This document shows positions 11,562 to 23,639 of a DNA stretch of 64,000 bases, piece after piece. Position 1 is the stretch's first letter; every line of letters begins with the position of its first letter. The DNA comes from Bryoerythrophyllum caledonicum. Taxonomy: Eukaryota; Streptophyta; Bryopsida; Pottiales; Pottiaceae. The stretch lies in the NCBI GenBank assembly GCA_963971425.1, contig OZ020526.1, positions 6,599,976-6,663,975 on the forward strand, in the 5' to 3' direction. The position numbers and the translations under genes were made by a program. The notes below the pieces were generated by a model. That model searched no databases. It was given only the letters and a program-made list of their open reading frames with translations, and was not told the DNA's origin.

Positions 11562-12582
11562 CATATGCAGTGGTTACTTTTGGCAACAACCTAGCAAAGT
11601 ATTTATTTTTCCAAATCACATTGGTTTGGACACCATGAGTATCACCTAGGCATTATAGAGGTATCACCTTAATATTACATAGGTCTCACAACGAGAAATC
11701 TTACATTTTCCAAAAAAATGTCATGTAACAAAGTGACCAATGGAGAGGGTGTTTTAATAGCACACAATGTATGAAGTATATATAATACAGACCTAATTTT
11801 CCTCTCTACCTACATGATTGTACACCATTTGAAAATTCCAAAACATATACAACCTAAAACACTATCTGTAACACTAAAGAGACGATTTCCAAATAAAATT
11901 CTGGACAAAAATAATGACAATGAGTTTCATAAGGTATTAAAAGGATATTATAATAAGATATTAAAAAGGACTTCACAACTCTAAACCATGATCTCATATA
12001 AATGCAATATATTCATGCAAGGAGTACATGAGCTTCAAATTTCAGAATGGAACTTCTGATAAAAGATCATAGATGCTTAAAACCAAACCAGGTCATTGCA
12101 AAATCAACAAACTCCATGACTTGAACCAGACCATGCCGCAAAAGTGACGGTGCAGTATTAAGTTCAGTCAATGGTGCCTCGGTAAAACAAACTGAATCAG
12201 TTCATACTGCTACTTCCGAGATCAACAAATGCCGCTGCATGTCAACAACCTATGCTAACATGATCCTCTGGCTCGCGAATTGTCTGCGTCATCAAAAAGA
12301 CAAGAACAAAATAGAGCAAAGAGTTAATTCTGAAAAAATGTACAGAATAAGAAACATGACGACAGTGATATATCCAACTCCATCACGACCTTCGTGTGTG
12401 CTCGACTATTTTATATATATACTGAAGGAAATGACCTGTCCGTCTAATCTGACAAAACAATCTCTCAATTTCACTGAAGGTCAAAGAGAGACAGAGTTTC
12501 ATATGGGAACAGTGACAGAAACTTTCACGAGTAGTAGAATTTCACTTACACAGTGAAAAACAAATCATGAAATCATCACGCT
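11562..12582. other. Intergenic, no gene recognised
   Basis: AT-rich. The open frame at 12239-12556 has no recognisable domain and lies downstream of RPS30. Part of it may be the RPS30 3' UTR. Confidence 0.5.
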
Positions 12583-12954
12583 CTACTTCTCAGAGGAGTT
12601 AGGACCCCTCTTCTTGCCGAATCCAACAACTGCGCCAGAACAACGAAATCACGTCAACAAAGTTTTAATTTGAAAAGAACTCCACCAAACCCTAGCTTCA
12701 ACCCCCGAAACTCACCTGCAGTCACAAACCGGCGGTTGTACTGGATCCTCTTGTACGCACGGCCCTTCGGCTTCTTCTTCTTGTCCTGCTTGGCGACCTT
12801 CGGGGTCTGACCGCGCACCTTTCCGGCACGGGCCAAGGATCCGTGAACCTTACCTGCCACGACACACAATCAGCACACAAACCCAAGTCCTAGGGTTTCA
12901 ATTAACGCAAAAAAAAAACCCTGGAATACAACGGCAAGGCGAAGACGCACTCAT
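12583..12954 (-). CDS. RPS30: 40S ribosomal protein eS30
   Basis: Small-subunit ribosomal protein eS30 (FAU-type, without the ubiquitin-like domain). Three exons: 12951-12954 (ATG plus one base), 12716-12853 and 12583-12629, giving 62 residues, the usual plant length. The sequence runs [20 protein letters not shown], then [19 protein letters not shown], and ends [15 protein letters not shown], near-identical to plant eS30. The first coding exon is only four bases long. Splicing it with canonical GT..AG gives Met-Ser-Lys where most plants have Met-Gly-Lys. The extreme basicity fits rRNA binding. Confidence 0.95.
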
Positions 12955-13345
12955 GGTGACGGACGGCGAGCGAGCGAGAGCTGCGACGATGCGTGCGCTG
13001 AGCGAAAGAGCACCAAGATAGCGAAGCAAAAGAGAGCTTTCGATGGAGGCTGCCGCGCTTTGAAGAATCCCAAACCCTAATAAACGTGTACCCAAACCCG
13101 TAAACCAATAACCACCTCAACATCTAGATCCGACCTATTGAAATGTACTTCCTCGGTACATGAGCTACCGACATTTCGGTGCAGTAACGGGTTTAGACGT
13201 GCCAGTAGTCAAGATGAATGAAATCCGAACGACGACAGATATTAGATGAAATCAGTTGACGGACTTCGATGACAGAAGCTTACTACACTAAAATTTGAGA
13301 GTTAGTGTTACATCATCATACTACTAAAATCATAATCTGCGCAAT
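12955..13345. promoter_or_regulatory. RPS30 promoter/5' UTR region
   Basis: Upstream of the minus-strand RPS30 start. It contains an aaccctaa box (13074-13081, and again near the ATG), a motif often seen upstream of plant ribosomal protein genes (telo-box-like). Nothing else is recognised. Confidence 0.4.
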
Positions 13346-13502
13346 AAACCACACAACAATCAATTGTGCGGTCAACGGTGCAATGAACCACAGAATCGGT
13401 GCACTCAATTGTGCAGTGAACTACGGAAACGTTGCAGCCAACCATGCACTAAACTGCAGAAACACTATACTCAACCGCGCAGTCAACAGTGCAGTGAACC
13501 AT
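13346..13502. repeat. Degenerate tandem repeat of gtgcagt-aac words
   Basis: Successive variants of caattgtgc-gt, caacggtgca, gtgaacta and gtgcagtgaacc recur at roughly 15-bp steps, with a 45-bp higher-order step. No gene. Confidence 0.55.
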
Positions 13503-13980
13503 GTTACCTTTCTTTTTTTGATATTTTGTAATATATAAACTACACTAAAATGGTTGGACTAGTGCGTTGCAAAGCAAGCACCAACTGCTAGTTACATTAA
13601 ATGTAATAACCTCTATTGACAAGACTATTCTAATCGTGTACTTGTTGGAAATTAGTGTGATGCTCATTAATGAGCGGCTTGTTAATGAGGGACGAGTGTT
13701 GGGCTCTGTGCCTTTTTTCCAAAATTGCCTTTTTTGAAAAGTTGTTTTCCACCCACGATGTCCTTGTCATGTTGCACAATCTCCCCCCAACCACTCCCTC
13801 CTCGTCCTACTCACCATGCTATCTTTTTAGTGGTTGCCTACCACAAGTTATGTGTTTTGGAAACGTGTTGCAGTATAATTTGAGACTAAGATTCAAATTC
13901 AATTTTCTAGAAATTATATTGCCATTATCACTAAATGTAAAAGCTAGTAAAACTCCAAGGTTACATTTCTCTACATTTAG
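13503..13980. other. Intergenic DNA before LINE copy 1
   Basis: No gene seen. It contains scattered cactaaa/tttagtg words like those at the ends of the foldback MITE. Confidence 0.45.
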
Positions 13981-14880
13981 TGTTTATGTTGAATCACAAA
14001 ACTAATTACCTCACACAACAAATCCCGATGTTTCTTACTCATGAATGCCGGCACTTTCAATAACAACTCACAAGAAAATACGGTCCCACCATGGCTACTC
14101 CCATGAACATGTGCAACCCAACGATGTCACTGTAATGCTAGATTTAAACCCGACATACTTTGCGTTAAAGGTCTACCATACAACGACCCGGCACCCACTG
14201 ACATTGATCCAAACCATACTATTCAATTTATTGAATTCACGTACTGTAATGACAGATTTTCACCAGAAACAATAGAAAACAAAATAAATAAATATCAACC
14301 GCTAATCGACGACATTAAAAACCTTGGATGGAAAATTGACCCCCTCATAGTCATCACGGCCGGTGCTCGCGCCACAACCTATATCCCACCCATGAACACC
14401 CTTGAAGAAACTTACAAATTACCCATGAACACAATTAAACATACCTTCAATAATATAAACACCATCGCAATCCAACATGCTATGTCCATACTACTACATA
14501 AACGAGAAATACAGAATAATCAAACCCTCCCCGATCCACATGACACACCATAAAATGCCTTAACTCCCCTACCGCCCCATTCATTTCTCCTCTTCCACCC
14601 TCCACCCTCCCAATCCTTCCCCCCCCCCCTTCATTGTCTTTTCTCTTTTCTTTCCTTTTTCTTTTCTCCCCACCCCCTTGCTCTGATTGTGGCTTTTCCT
14701 TGTTTTGGTTCATATCCTTATAGTTACTTGTTACATAGTGTCTACCCTCGAGAGGGGGAAGTAGCCCCATACTACTAATTCCTTGCCTAGTGGGCATGGT
14801 CTTAGTGGTGGTGCGAACAGACATTTTATTCATGCCGGTCCTCTTCGGGAACCGGCGTTCTTCTTCTTTGTTTATGTTGA
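13981..14880 (+). mobile_element. 5'-truncated non-LTR retrotransposon (no poly(A)), copy 1
   Basis: Bounded by the 12-bp target-site duplication TGTTTATGTTGA at 13981-13992 and 14869-14880. The insert (13993-14868) is the 3' end of a LINE: a coding remnant ends at 14553, followed by a ~315-bp 3' UTR. The 3' UTR ends in a hairpin-rich tail (ccctcgagaggg near 14745; gccggtcctcttcgggaaccggc at 14834-14856) and CGTTCTTCTTC, without poly(A). Two other copies (29469-29541 minus, 50135-50450 plus) share exactly this 3' end. Confidence 0.85.
13993..14553 (+). pseudogene. LINE ORF2 C terminus with endonuclease-like motif
   Basis: A frame of 187 codons is open except for one TGA (14104-14106). After the Cys-rich stretch TCATQRCHC it reads KPDILCVKGLPY, then IQFIEFTYCNDRF and KINKYQPL. 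This PD...E-x-T...K-x-x-K-Y spacing resembles the restriction-like endonuclease (PD-(D/E)XK) at the C terminus of R2/CRE/NeSL-type LINEs. The remaining residues (GWKIDPLIVITAGARATTY) have no assigned role. The reverse transcriptase domain is missing because the copy is 5'-truncated. The clade assignment is inference. Confidence 0.6.
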
Positions 14881-15715
14881 CATTTAGTGTTGCAATACTA
14901 AATCTCAAGTTGGCATATAGTGTTCGAGTTTGTAATTAGTGTTGCGAACACTAATTCTCAATTTTAGTGTACTTTGAGGCGTATAAATATCCGTTATTTA
15001 TTCCTACAAACCATATCTCTATTTTCCCAAGATATTAAATTGGCAAATGCCCAATTTTTGTTTGTTGTGCTAGTTTTAACCCTTAACCCTTAAATGTCAT
15101 TCAAAAATTGTATTGACATCAATGTATCTTAATGTATAGTATACAAAAAATGTTTAAAAATTTAGTAAGACTTACACCTTTCATCAAGAAAATCTTTGGC
15201 CATTGGTTCAGTATATATCATATGGATGATATGTACATTAATAATAAAGTAGGCCACATTATTTATATTTAAACGATATCGACTAAAAAACGGTATGCAA
15301 TATTTTCATTTCAACATTTATATATATATATGTATATATGTATATTAAATGATGAAAGAAGAAATGTATGAATTTTAAAAAAAAGAAAAAATGTATGAAT
15401 TTTACATGGTGATAATAATATATTGTAATTACATGGATTAAAAAATGATATAGGTACTTATTCAAGTTTTACATATTTTTCCAAAAAAAATTAAGAAGAA
15501 GAAGTCTAGTCCTTAAAGGAGACCAGCGTGAATATAATAGTGTTTGTTCATTCTCTTTAGTGAGCCAAAGGCCATATGATATAAGTTAGTGTAACAAAAC
15601 TAATTCCTCCTTTAGAAGGTAAACACTTTTTTACACTTACTGCTTCCCTACATTGAGTGCCATAGAGACAACCAACATGTCATCCCCCAAGGGCTTTATG
15701 TATTTTTCATATACA
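14881..15715. other. AT-rich intergenic DNA
   Basis: No gene seen. taacccttaacccttaaatgtc near 15077 is another TTAA-element-like terminus without an identified partner. Confidence 0.5.
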
Positions 15716-15738
15716 ACACGCAATTAAGCAATTATGCA
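15716..15738. repeat. Left inverted repeat of the 13.3-kb element
   Basis: 23 bp, starting ACACGCAATTAAG, with a perfect inverted match at 28991-29013. It lies about 600 bp outside the end of the DUF7869-like pseudogene, and the partner lies about 575 bp outside the end of the other pseudogene. No matching target-site duplication was seen directly outside. Confidence 0.7.
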
Positions 15739-16343
15739 CTTGGCCATTTAAAAGTGCACTTGGGTACAACGGCGGCCATTGCAAACCAAAGTGGTAAAAT
15801 TGGAAAAAAAAAAAAAAAAAAGTTTTCCAAAGGAAAACTTATTGAGCTTTTGCAACAATATTACGTACAATCATGGTTGTTCAGATTGGAAGCAATTTTT
15901 TGGCATTTTCAACTAATTTGTGGGGGCCCCTCATTAATACTAGATAAATGTGTATTTAATATAGTTTCACAATATTTCAAAGATAGATTTGAAGGATTGT
16001 AGTATATAAACAGGCGTAATTACAAAAAATCATACTTTATACAAGGGTTGGCAGTTGATTAAAAGATATTCTACGTAGTACATAATGCATACAATGGTGA
16101 AAACTAAATATAGATGCTTCAACAATTGGACTTAGCACCAATAGTAAACAGAGCATTACTCTAAAGGATTAATGACATAACGTCTTACATCACCCTTAGA
16201 ATGTACTATTCTTACACATACACTATATATCAATTACCATACACAACTAGTATACTCTCAAAAAGGCACACTATCTACTCCATAGAATTTAGGGCTGCTT
16301 GCAAACGGTCGTCATCCATAGCTTCGGTTTGCATTGCAATATA
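15739..16343. other. Left flank inside the candidate element
   Basis: Noncoding. It contains a poly(A) stretch (about 15803-15820) and no recognised gene. It would hold the 3' UTR of the minus-strand pseudogene. Confidence 0.45.
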
Positions 16344-19300
16344 TTATAGGATGTGAGCCTTTGCCGATTGAAGAATGCGAATCCTGCTTTCAACCTGCAC
16401 TCCAAATACATTGCGCTTTCTGCACCCGCTGGCCCCGGACATGGATCTTTCCGGTGTGTCTACCCATGAAAAAATGCATGCATCTTTCTCTACCCAACTA
16501 TGGCTCTCCCCAGATGGCTCCCAGAATGAATCCATGCAATTTGCATACCGTTGAGTAGAAGATCCATGTCCGTCAGCAACCCCCCTTTGGATGATGGGCC
16601 AATACCAACAAACCTTAATCTTAAGTCTCCATCGGTTTTTTCCTGCCTCAATCATTTTTCCCACATAGAATGGTACACCGCCTTCTATCTCTGCTCGATC
16701 AACACTCAAAGCTACAAACTGTCCACAACGGATATCTGATTGTGGATTAAATGGTGGAAATGGGTCGTGATTACCTTCATACATTGCTCCTTCTTCGGCG
16801 CGTTCCTCAACATAGTTGCGCTCTGTTTGTTGTGCCCTACGCACTGCTTGATTAGAGGGTCTTCCTCTACGAGGACCAAAGTATCATTGAGCCTCGGCAT
16901 TTGGAAGCATCGCCACTACCTGCTCTACGACATTTACCTCGCGATTATCTTCACTTCCACCATCCATTACATCCAAAGATGCGCTCCCTGTAGATCCGGT
17001 GTTGGAGAATTCTGAAGGCCAAAATGGTGAGGTACGATGCTCATTGGTACGATCTTTGTGTGGAAATTGAGCTAAATAGAGTTTCAATCTTTCAGCCTCT
17101 ATTTTTGCCTCACGATTCTTGTCCTCATGCTGCAACCTTTCAATGCACCTTTGTTTATATGCAATGAAGTCATCCAACGCCTTCAACTCCCGTTCGTTCG
17201 CTGCAAATACTTCCGCAAACGATGGTCGTTCATCCCTACTTGGCAACGACCTCAAAGTTTTCGTCCCTGCCTCCGGTCCCCATGGATCCTTGCAATAATA
17301 CTTGTGTTGTACTCGAACCTCACGAGTCCCTTCTCGATTGTCCATACAGAATCGCATGTGGTGTGGAAATGTTATGCCCACCAATGAATCTTGACATGTC
17401 AGTAAGTGAGGAGTTATGAACAATTTCCAATCCCATACATTCTCTAGCAAGCGGGCGCTAACAAATGCCTCCGTAGGAGATGTTCCTCGTTCTATAAGAC
17501 TAATCATTTCCTTCAACGAGTCCACGTCCGACCTCTTCAACGTACTTGATATACAACTGAAGCGTTGATCAATATCTTCGTGTGTATGGCCCACTATAAG
17601 AAAATATAGTTCCACCTCCTGAAAAAACCCCAATCCCACCAATGTAGCACATAGAGCAAACATGTAAATGTTTTTGTTCTCACGCGTGTAGTTGTCGGCC
17701 TGAATTCGCAGTGTTGGTGGTAAAAAGCCCCTCCTCCGTAGCACATCTCCAATCACGTACAACAATGTATTCATGACTTGATTGCTATCGTGTTTGTGGT
17801 GAGCCCCAAACCACACGTCGCAATATAAACCAATCCCATGTAAAAGAGCACCACACAAATGAGTCTTCACAAACCGGTCTTCAATGTTCTTCACAGTCTG
17901 ACGCATCCTCGGTACCATGGTCGTGTTTTGGTCCATGTCATCCACTATGATGCACATGTACAACTCAGGGCTAATATAATACGACCTCTTGAATATCCAA
18001 TAATGCCTACGTTCTTCCATCTGGTTGCGCAGATGCAACATAAACAACTCCTTTATCTTTATCCTTGCATCCGCATTGGTGGTTCCCTCCATGGCACATT
18101 TATACTCCCAACAATGATAACACTTTGAGAATCTCGAGAATGGAGGTACCTGAACGTGGAGATACTTGATGCGCCACATCCTCCGGAACGAACTCATAGA
18201 AATGGTTTCTCCATTACAAATTCTCTTGACCTCCTCGTTCACGTAATTGAATACATCAAATTTGGTTGTATTCATAGGAAGGAGAATGAGAGGCACCACT
18301 TCGTTGTCACTCTTACGGCAAATACAACGATGAAGTTGAGGACAACCAGCTTCATCCACAAACGATTTAAAGCAAGCCTCTGCTGTAGACATTCTAGTAA
18401 TCTCTCTTATCGGATCTGAAAGGGTATTGCCGTGAATCGATGTCACTCTTCCATATATTAGACAGTCCTTCTTCAATTGCTTAAAGCGCCTCTATGAATA
18501 TCCAACCCCAAGAGCGTAGCAAGCATTGCAAACTTGTTTCCCATCTAACTTTGTTACAAGCTTGTCTTGACGAGTTCCTTCTGTCCTTGTGTAAAAAGAA
18601 ACCAGCATCTGTCTCATCCACGTACTTCAAACTGAAAACTCACTACCCCATGCATTCTATCCCATGTCCAATAGATACCTTGCTGGAACGTCCCTCAAAC
18701 AATTGCGTTTGCATCCTCCTTGTGTCATTGCAATTTGCACGCTTCTAAGCGATACCTTAGATGGTGCAGCTTCTGTCAATGATGGCTCCCTTGAATCTCT
18801 CCTTCTCCTATTTTGCATAGAATATGGACGACGTGCTGGTCTAACATAAGCAAATCCATCTACATGGGGCAAATCTTGGATATTTGAGGGAGTAGATTGG
18901 GAAAATGGCGAATTTTCATCTATGGCGTTTGAAGCATGACTACTGCATCGAGACCTCTCGGTGGATCCTTGTGTGTTGATGAACTCAAGAAAATCAAATT
19001 CTGGGGCCATCACTTCTGTAGACGCTATCTGTGATCCAATGTCACCATCGACACCTGTGACATCAGGTTCTACAGCCATGACACGTAGCAAAGATCGATG
19101 CCAACGAATGATCAAGCCCACACACATGCCAAGGCGTTCTCCTACAATCTCTCCGGTCCAATGTAATGTATCATCTACCCTAGTGATACGCACCGCCACC
19201 TTGAATGGAAACAACTTCGACCCATTTAATTCCATGCCACTTTTGAATGCATGCTCCCTGGTTGCTAAGCCCACCACATCTCCTCTTTCTGAGAGTAATT

Positions 19301-19505
19301 CTACTGCCCTTTCCAATTCAAAAGTCATGATCCCAATAGATCTCTGTTGAATTTGCCTTGCACATGCTGCTCGTATTAATCGGGCCCCCACAGAGCTATT
19401 AGACGGCATATTGTCCCTTTCGATGTGTGGCCGTATCAAAGGAGTCTGAATCGTGCGGCTCTCCATTATCACTATTGAAAAAATAGGAACATTATGGCTG
19501 CACAT
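16344..19505 (-). pseudogene. DUF7869-like transposon protein, four in-frame stops
   Basis: One uninterrupted reading frame of 1,053 codons (ATG at 19505, terminal stop 16344-16346) contains four nonsense codons: TAG 18657-18659, TGA 18627-18629, TAG 18492-18494 and TGA 16884-16886. There is no frameshift. Features by codon: a basic, Ser-rich N-terminal third; a Cys/His cluster FSKCYHCWEYKC (about 459-470); IIVDDMDQ (Asp 522/523); RIQADNYTRENKN (Asp 604, Glu 609); and the signature VGHTHEDIDQRFS (638-650). This series resembles the DUF7869 proteins found in plants, algae and animals, which look like an RNase H-fold transposase/integrase core; the catalytic role is inference. The C-terminal 400 residues are charged. 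Each stop is one C-to-T change from CAG or CGA, so inactivation looks recent. Three stops or introns could still be bypassed if the region is spliced, but no GT..AG pair needs to be invoked. Confidence 0.75.
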
Positions 19506-19684
19506 TAGTCAAAATACATGTAGTAATTGTTAACCTTCAAAGCACCATTCATCTGATAAAAGGTATGTTTCTAAACACATATTCATTGTTCAAAATATGA
19601 TGATGATATTGGACCTTTTGATAAAACTCCTTTGAAATGAAAAAATTAAGAATTTTTAGAATATGAACTCCTTGCATGGAGTCT

Positions 19685-21552
19685 TTAACCCTGAAGGTAC
19701 AATGACAGTGTTACACCAAAAACACTTCTAAATTGTTGGATTCCAGTGCAACGAACAAAAAAGGAAACAAAAACTTTTATATCTAGTTTTGACCGTAGGA
19801 TCTTAATGAAGACTTATTAAGTACTACATAAACAAAATTTCATAATCTTTGACCACACGGATTGAAAGATTATAGTGTTTGAAGTCAAGCATATGGTTCA
19901 TTTACTTATTTGCGTGCAGTGGATCGGCAGACTTTGACTTGACTTGGTGTCAATTTTTTTTTCACAAGGTCTACATCCATAACCATCTTGTTAACCCCTA
20001 AAGGACCACGACCTATTTTGCTCTAAAACCAGTCCAAAACTGCCACTGTCAAAAAGAGACATGAAAATCACTTTTTAAAGTGAATTTTGGATTTTCAACG
20101 GTAATATCTTAAAATAGACTTCCATATAAACATGCCATCAAATTTTGGTTGCAATCCACCGCACGGATTGATAGATTTTAGTGTTTAAAGTCAAAACAGT
20201 GGTTCATTTTCATCCCTGCGTTGAGTAGATCAGCTGACTTTGACTTCATTTTGTATCAAATTTTTGCATTATTCAAGGTCTAAATCTTTTACCATTGTCT
20301 TAAGCATGATGTTATTTTCCAACACACCAATTTTTAGAGGTAAAAAAGGGGTGTAGCATATTCAAAACAAGTGTGCAAGGAGTGGAGGTTCAAAATTTGC
20401 CATTTCACGTTTTATTTTTTTGTGAACTACGTATGTATTCAAATGATAATCCAAACGGTCAATAAGAAGGTGTTCACCATATATTGTTGTTGAAAAATAA
20501 AATGTGAAAAATATGAGGATCTCTAGGTTTTATGTAGAAAAGATGAATTTTTTCCTTCGTTGCCCGACAATGTGTGAAAATGTTTGACTTGGAATAGAAT
20601 GCCTTTTTACACTAAAGACAAGATTTTTTTTTGAAAATTTCCGAAAAAGGAAATATTCTTTATATGAGTTAAAAATCTCAATGTCAATGGAAACTTTTGT
20701 CAAAAAATTTGGAGGTGCTCGAAGTCCCACTTTTGGCTTTCAGTGGTACTAACTTTCAAACCACAAATCCAAAAAAAAAAAAAAAAAAATCTCCACGTAG
20801 CTCTTATCAGATCTTGAAAAAAAAATCAATTAAAAAGGATTTTTTTTGAATTGTAGGTACATGCTCAAAATCCAAAATGACCCCGCGGGGACGTTTGGTC
20901 CTTTAGGGGTTAAGCAAGATGTTAGTTCGTTGTACACCAATTTTTAGAGGTAGCAAAAGGGTGTAGCATATTCAAAACAACTGTGCAAAGAGTGGAAGTT
21001 CGGAATTTTCTTAATTCACACTGTAATTTTATGTGAACTTAATATGTTTTAGATTGGTAATCCAATCGGCCAATAAGAAGGTTTACACCACATATTGTTG
21101 TGGAAAAATCAAAAAGTGGAAAATAAATAGATATCTAGAATTTAATTGGAAAACAAGAAGTTTTTTTGGTACCTTGCTCAATATTGACTGACAATGTGTG
21201 AAAATGTTTGACCTGGGTTGGTATATTATTTTTCACTAAAGACAATAACTAATTTTGACAACATCAAGGGAAATAATATTACTTGCAAGTACTGAAAATC
21301 TCACATTCAACAAAGTGTCATAGCAAAAGTTTTTGGACGTGCCCGACTTGCCTACTCTCCCCATTTGAAATTCAAAACCCTAAAACTTTTTGATGAAATG
21401 TCCAATTGAGGTAAAAATTATTTTCCCACTAAAGTCTTGATAATGCCTTCTATAGAAATTTTTTCAAACGGAAATGTTGGAAATTGACACCATAAGAACC
21501 TGACCGAACTTTCAAAAAGCCAATTTTTGACACTTGACCCTTTAGAGGTTAA
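19685..21552. mobile_element. Outer TTAA-flanked element (interrupted)
   Basis: Starts TTAACCCTGAAGGTAC and ends CCCTTTAGAGGTTAA. It is split by a related element inserted at a TTAA (19991-20913). Removing the insert rejoins cttgTTAAgcaagatgttag, matching the uninterrupted sequence of the inserted copy itself (tgtcttaagcatgatgtta) and of the copy at about 23940. Its own length without the insert is about 950 bp, close to the 923 bp of the insert. Confidence 0.65.
19991..20913. mobile_element. Intact TTAA-flanked non-autonomous element, nested
   Basis: TTAA at both borders (19991-19994 and 20910-20913). The 14-bp terminal inverted repeats are perfect: CCCCTAAAGGACCA on the left and its complement on the right. 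No significant open frame. TTAA duplication with CCC ends is the known signature of piggyBac-type cut-and-paste elements, so this is probably a non-autonomous member mobilised from elsewhere. Confidence 0.75.
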
Positions 21553-22947
21553 ATATGCTACACCTCTTCAACATCCCTAAACATTGGTGTAAAATGGAAC
21601 TTCTATCATTTTTGACATGATGATAATGAATCTAGATCATGTGTGATGCAATCTTTTGAATCCAAGTGAACTGAAACAAAGGGAATCCACTGAACCTCGG
21701 GATGAAAATGAACCATGTTGTCTACTTGTTAATACAGACACCATTGGAACTTGTTACAATCGCTAATAAAAGAAAGGGTTTGTACATCCACATAAAGGTT
21801 ATTCTACAAACAACATAGTATAGAAGATCAATGAACAATCAATCTTAAACTTGTATAAAAATAAATATTTACCTCAAGATACGTTGCAAGTGTTAGCGGT
21901 ACACCCAATGATGCTTGATGGCGTTCAACAGTACATCTCCATTCCATCGTTGTTGTTGAGCATGTTTTTCAACCCTTCCTACTTTACCTGCAACACATGC
22001 ATAAAATTTATATGGTAAACTATGTGATAAAAACTCCTAAGTATCTTCATGTTACATATAGCCCGAAATTTTAATATCATATGTTAAAAGTGGGAACATA
22101 AGGAGACAAAACAAAAGGCCCAAAGTTCAAAAGTCAAATTTTGACTAGTAGACTTGAGGCACAAGGTTCCAACACGGATATAAGGTTTCTATGCAAATCT
22201 AGAGGTCATTTCTCTTCCCAGTTTCTAAGGTGAGCTCTCTTGCAATCGAAACCTCTAGGCCATGTGATTTTTACTTCATTCACTAATTTCTGTCAACTTT
22301 GTGTACTGTGTAGATTGGAGGAAATTTGCACATCGAGGAGACTTTTGCGAATTTGGTAAGCTTTTGAGTTTGTTTCAATTCTGAATATGAGGGAACTCCA
22401 GGGTTAGGTTCATGGATCTTGAAATCAGTTAGAGTTACGATAGTGTTAGATGAGTACCAATATTTGAATACACAAATGAGGACACCAACTTCAGTACGTA
22501 TAAAATTGCAAATTCAACAAAGTTGAATGAATACACATGTAGCAGTGAACAACTCGCAAGTTCAGCCTTCGTTCAACTGAAATAATTACACTAAAACCAC
22601 ACAGAACTGAAGTCAAGGGAGTAGCTAGTAGTAAGGCACTAAACCTCAGTATGACAGATCAACACATTACCTTAAAGCCTAGCCGCCACAACCAGGCACC
22701 CAAACCCTAGCCCCAACACCAAGCCGCCGCACCCAAACCCTAGCTGTCGTTCCCATGGAGTTTGCACGTTACCTCATGGAGTAATTGTAGACTGGAGGTG
22801 TGCGCGCGCACACCCCAAACTACTGCCGGTGCTCCTCCACCAATCCAAAAAACGACCTGACCTTCGTTAGAAACCGTCACGTGTCACCTCTTAACGCTAG
22901 TGAGGAAGAGCTTCGTGAGATTAGGGTGTCCATTAAGATTTAGGATT
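21553..22947. other. Noncoding centre, left of the gap
   Basis: AT-rich to about 22670, then C-rich sequence with repeated acccaaaccctagc words (22680-22745) and a gtgcgcgcgcac palindrome (22800-22811). No gene recognised. It may include the upstream region of the DUF7869-like pseudogene. Confidence 0.45.
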
Positions 22948-23147
22948 NNNNNNNNNNNNNNNNNNNNNNNNNNNNNNNNNNNNNNNNNNNNNNNNNNNNN
23001 NNNNNNNNNNNNNNNNNNNNNNNNNNNNNNNNNNNNNNNNNNNNNNNNNNNNNNNNNNNNNNNNNNNNNNNNNNNNNNNNNNNNNNNNNNNNNNNNNNNN
23101 NNNNNNNNNNNNNNNNNNNNNNNNNNNNNNNNNNNNNNNNNNNNNNN
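22948..23147. other. Assembly gap (200 N)
   Basis: Exactly 200 N, probably a fixed-size scaffold gap. Flanking sequence on the right is GC-rich and repetitive. Confidence 0.98.
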
Positions 23148-23440
23148 CGCTCACGGCGCAGGCGCCGCCTTGCCGGCGTAGACGCGGGCCTCGCCCTCAC
23201 GGCGCAGGCGCCATCAAATCCTTTCTCACTCTCGCAGGCGCCATCAAATCTTCACTTCTCTCTCCCAAACCCTAGCCGCCCTCAAACCTCCCCTCCATTC
23301 CTCTCCCTCACAACTCTTTTCTCCTCACCCCCCGCCCTCACAAGTCCCTCTCTCATAAACCTACAGCCCTCTCCCTCCTCCAAACCCTCTCTCTCACTCT
23401 CGCAGCCTCCTCTCAACTATGGCAGGGATGTGCGTGCGCA
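23148..23440. repeat. GC-rich short duplications at the gap edge
   Basis: ctcacggcgcaggcgcc and gcaggcgccatcaaatc each occur twice within about 90 bp. A C/T-rich tract (ctctcctc) follows. A collapsed tandem repeat could explain why the assembly broke here. Confidence 0.6.
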
Positions 23441-23639
23441 CACCTCTCGTAGGACTACCCAAACATTTCAAGGATTGATATCCTTATTGATACCCTAAAT
23501 TCCGAAACCCTAACTCAAAACCCTAAGTTGATACCCGAAGTTGATACCATGTTGACATCCGGTTATGTTGAAACCCTGAGTTCATACCCTGGTGGTGATA
23601 CCCTCGATATTGATACCCCAAGTACCTTGGTCCATAAAT

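Noticed and set aside
14480..14908. Minus-strand open frame over LINE copy 1
   Set aside because: It lies across the LINE 3' UTR and coding end on the wrong strand; the target duplications and motif order place the real frame on the plus strand.
22680..23290. Interstitial telomere repeats
   Set aside because: aaaccctag words occur, but not as tandem CCCTAAA arrays.
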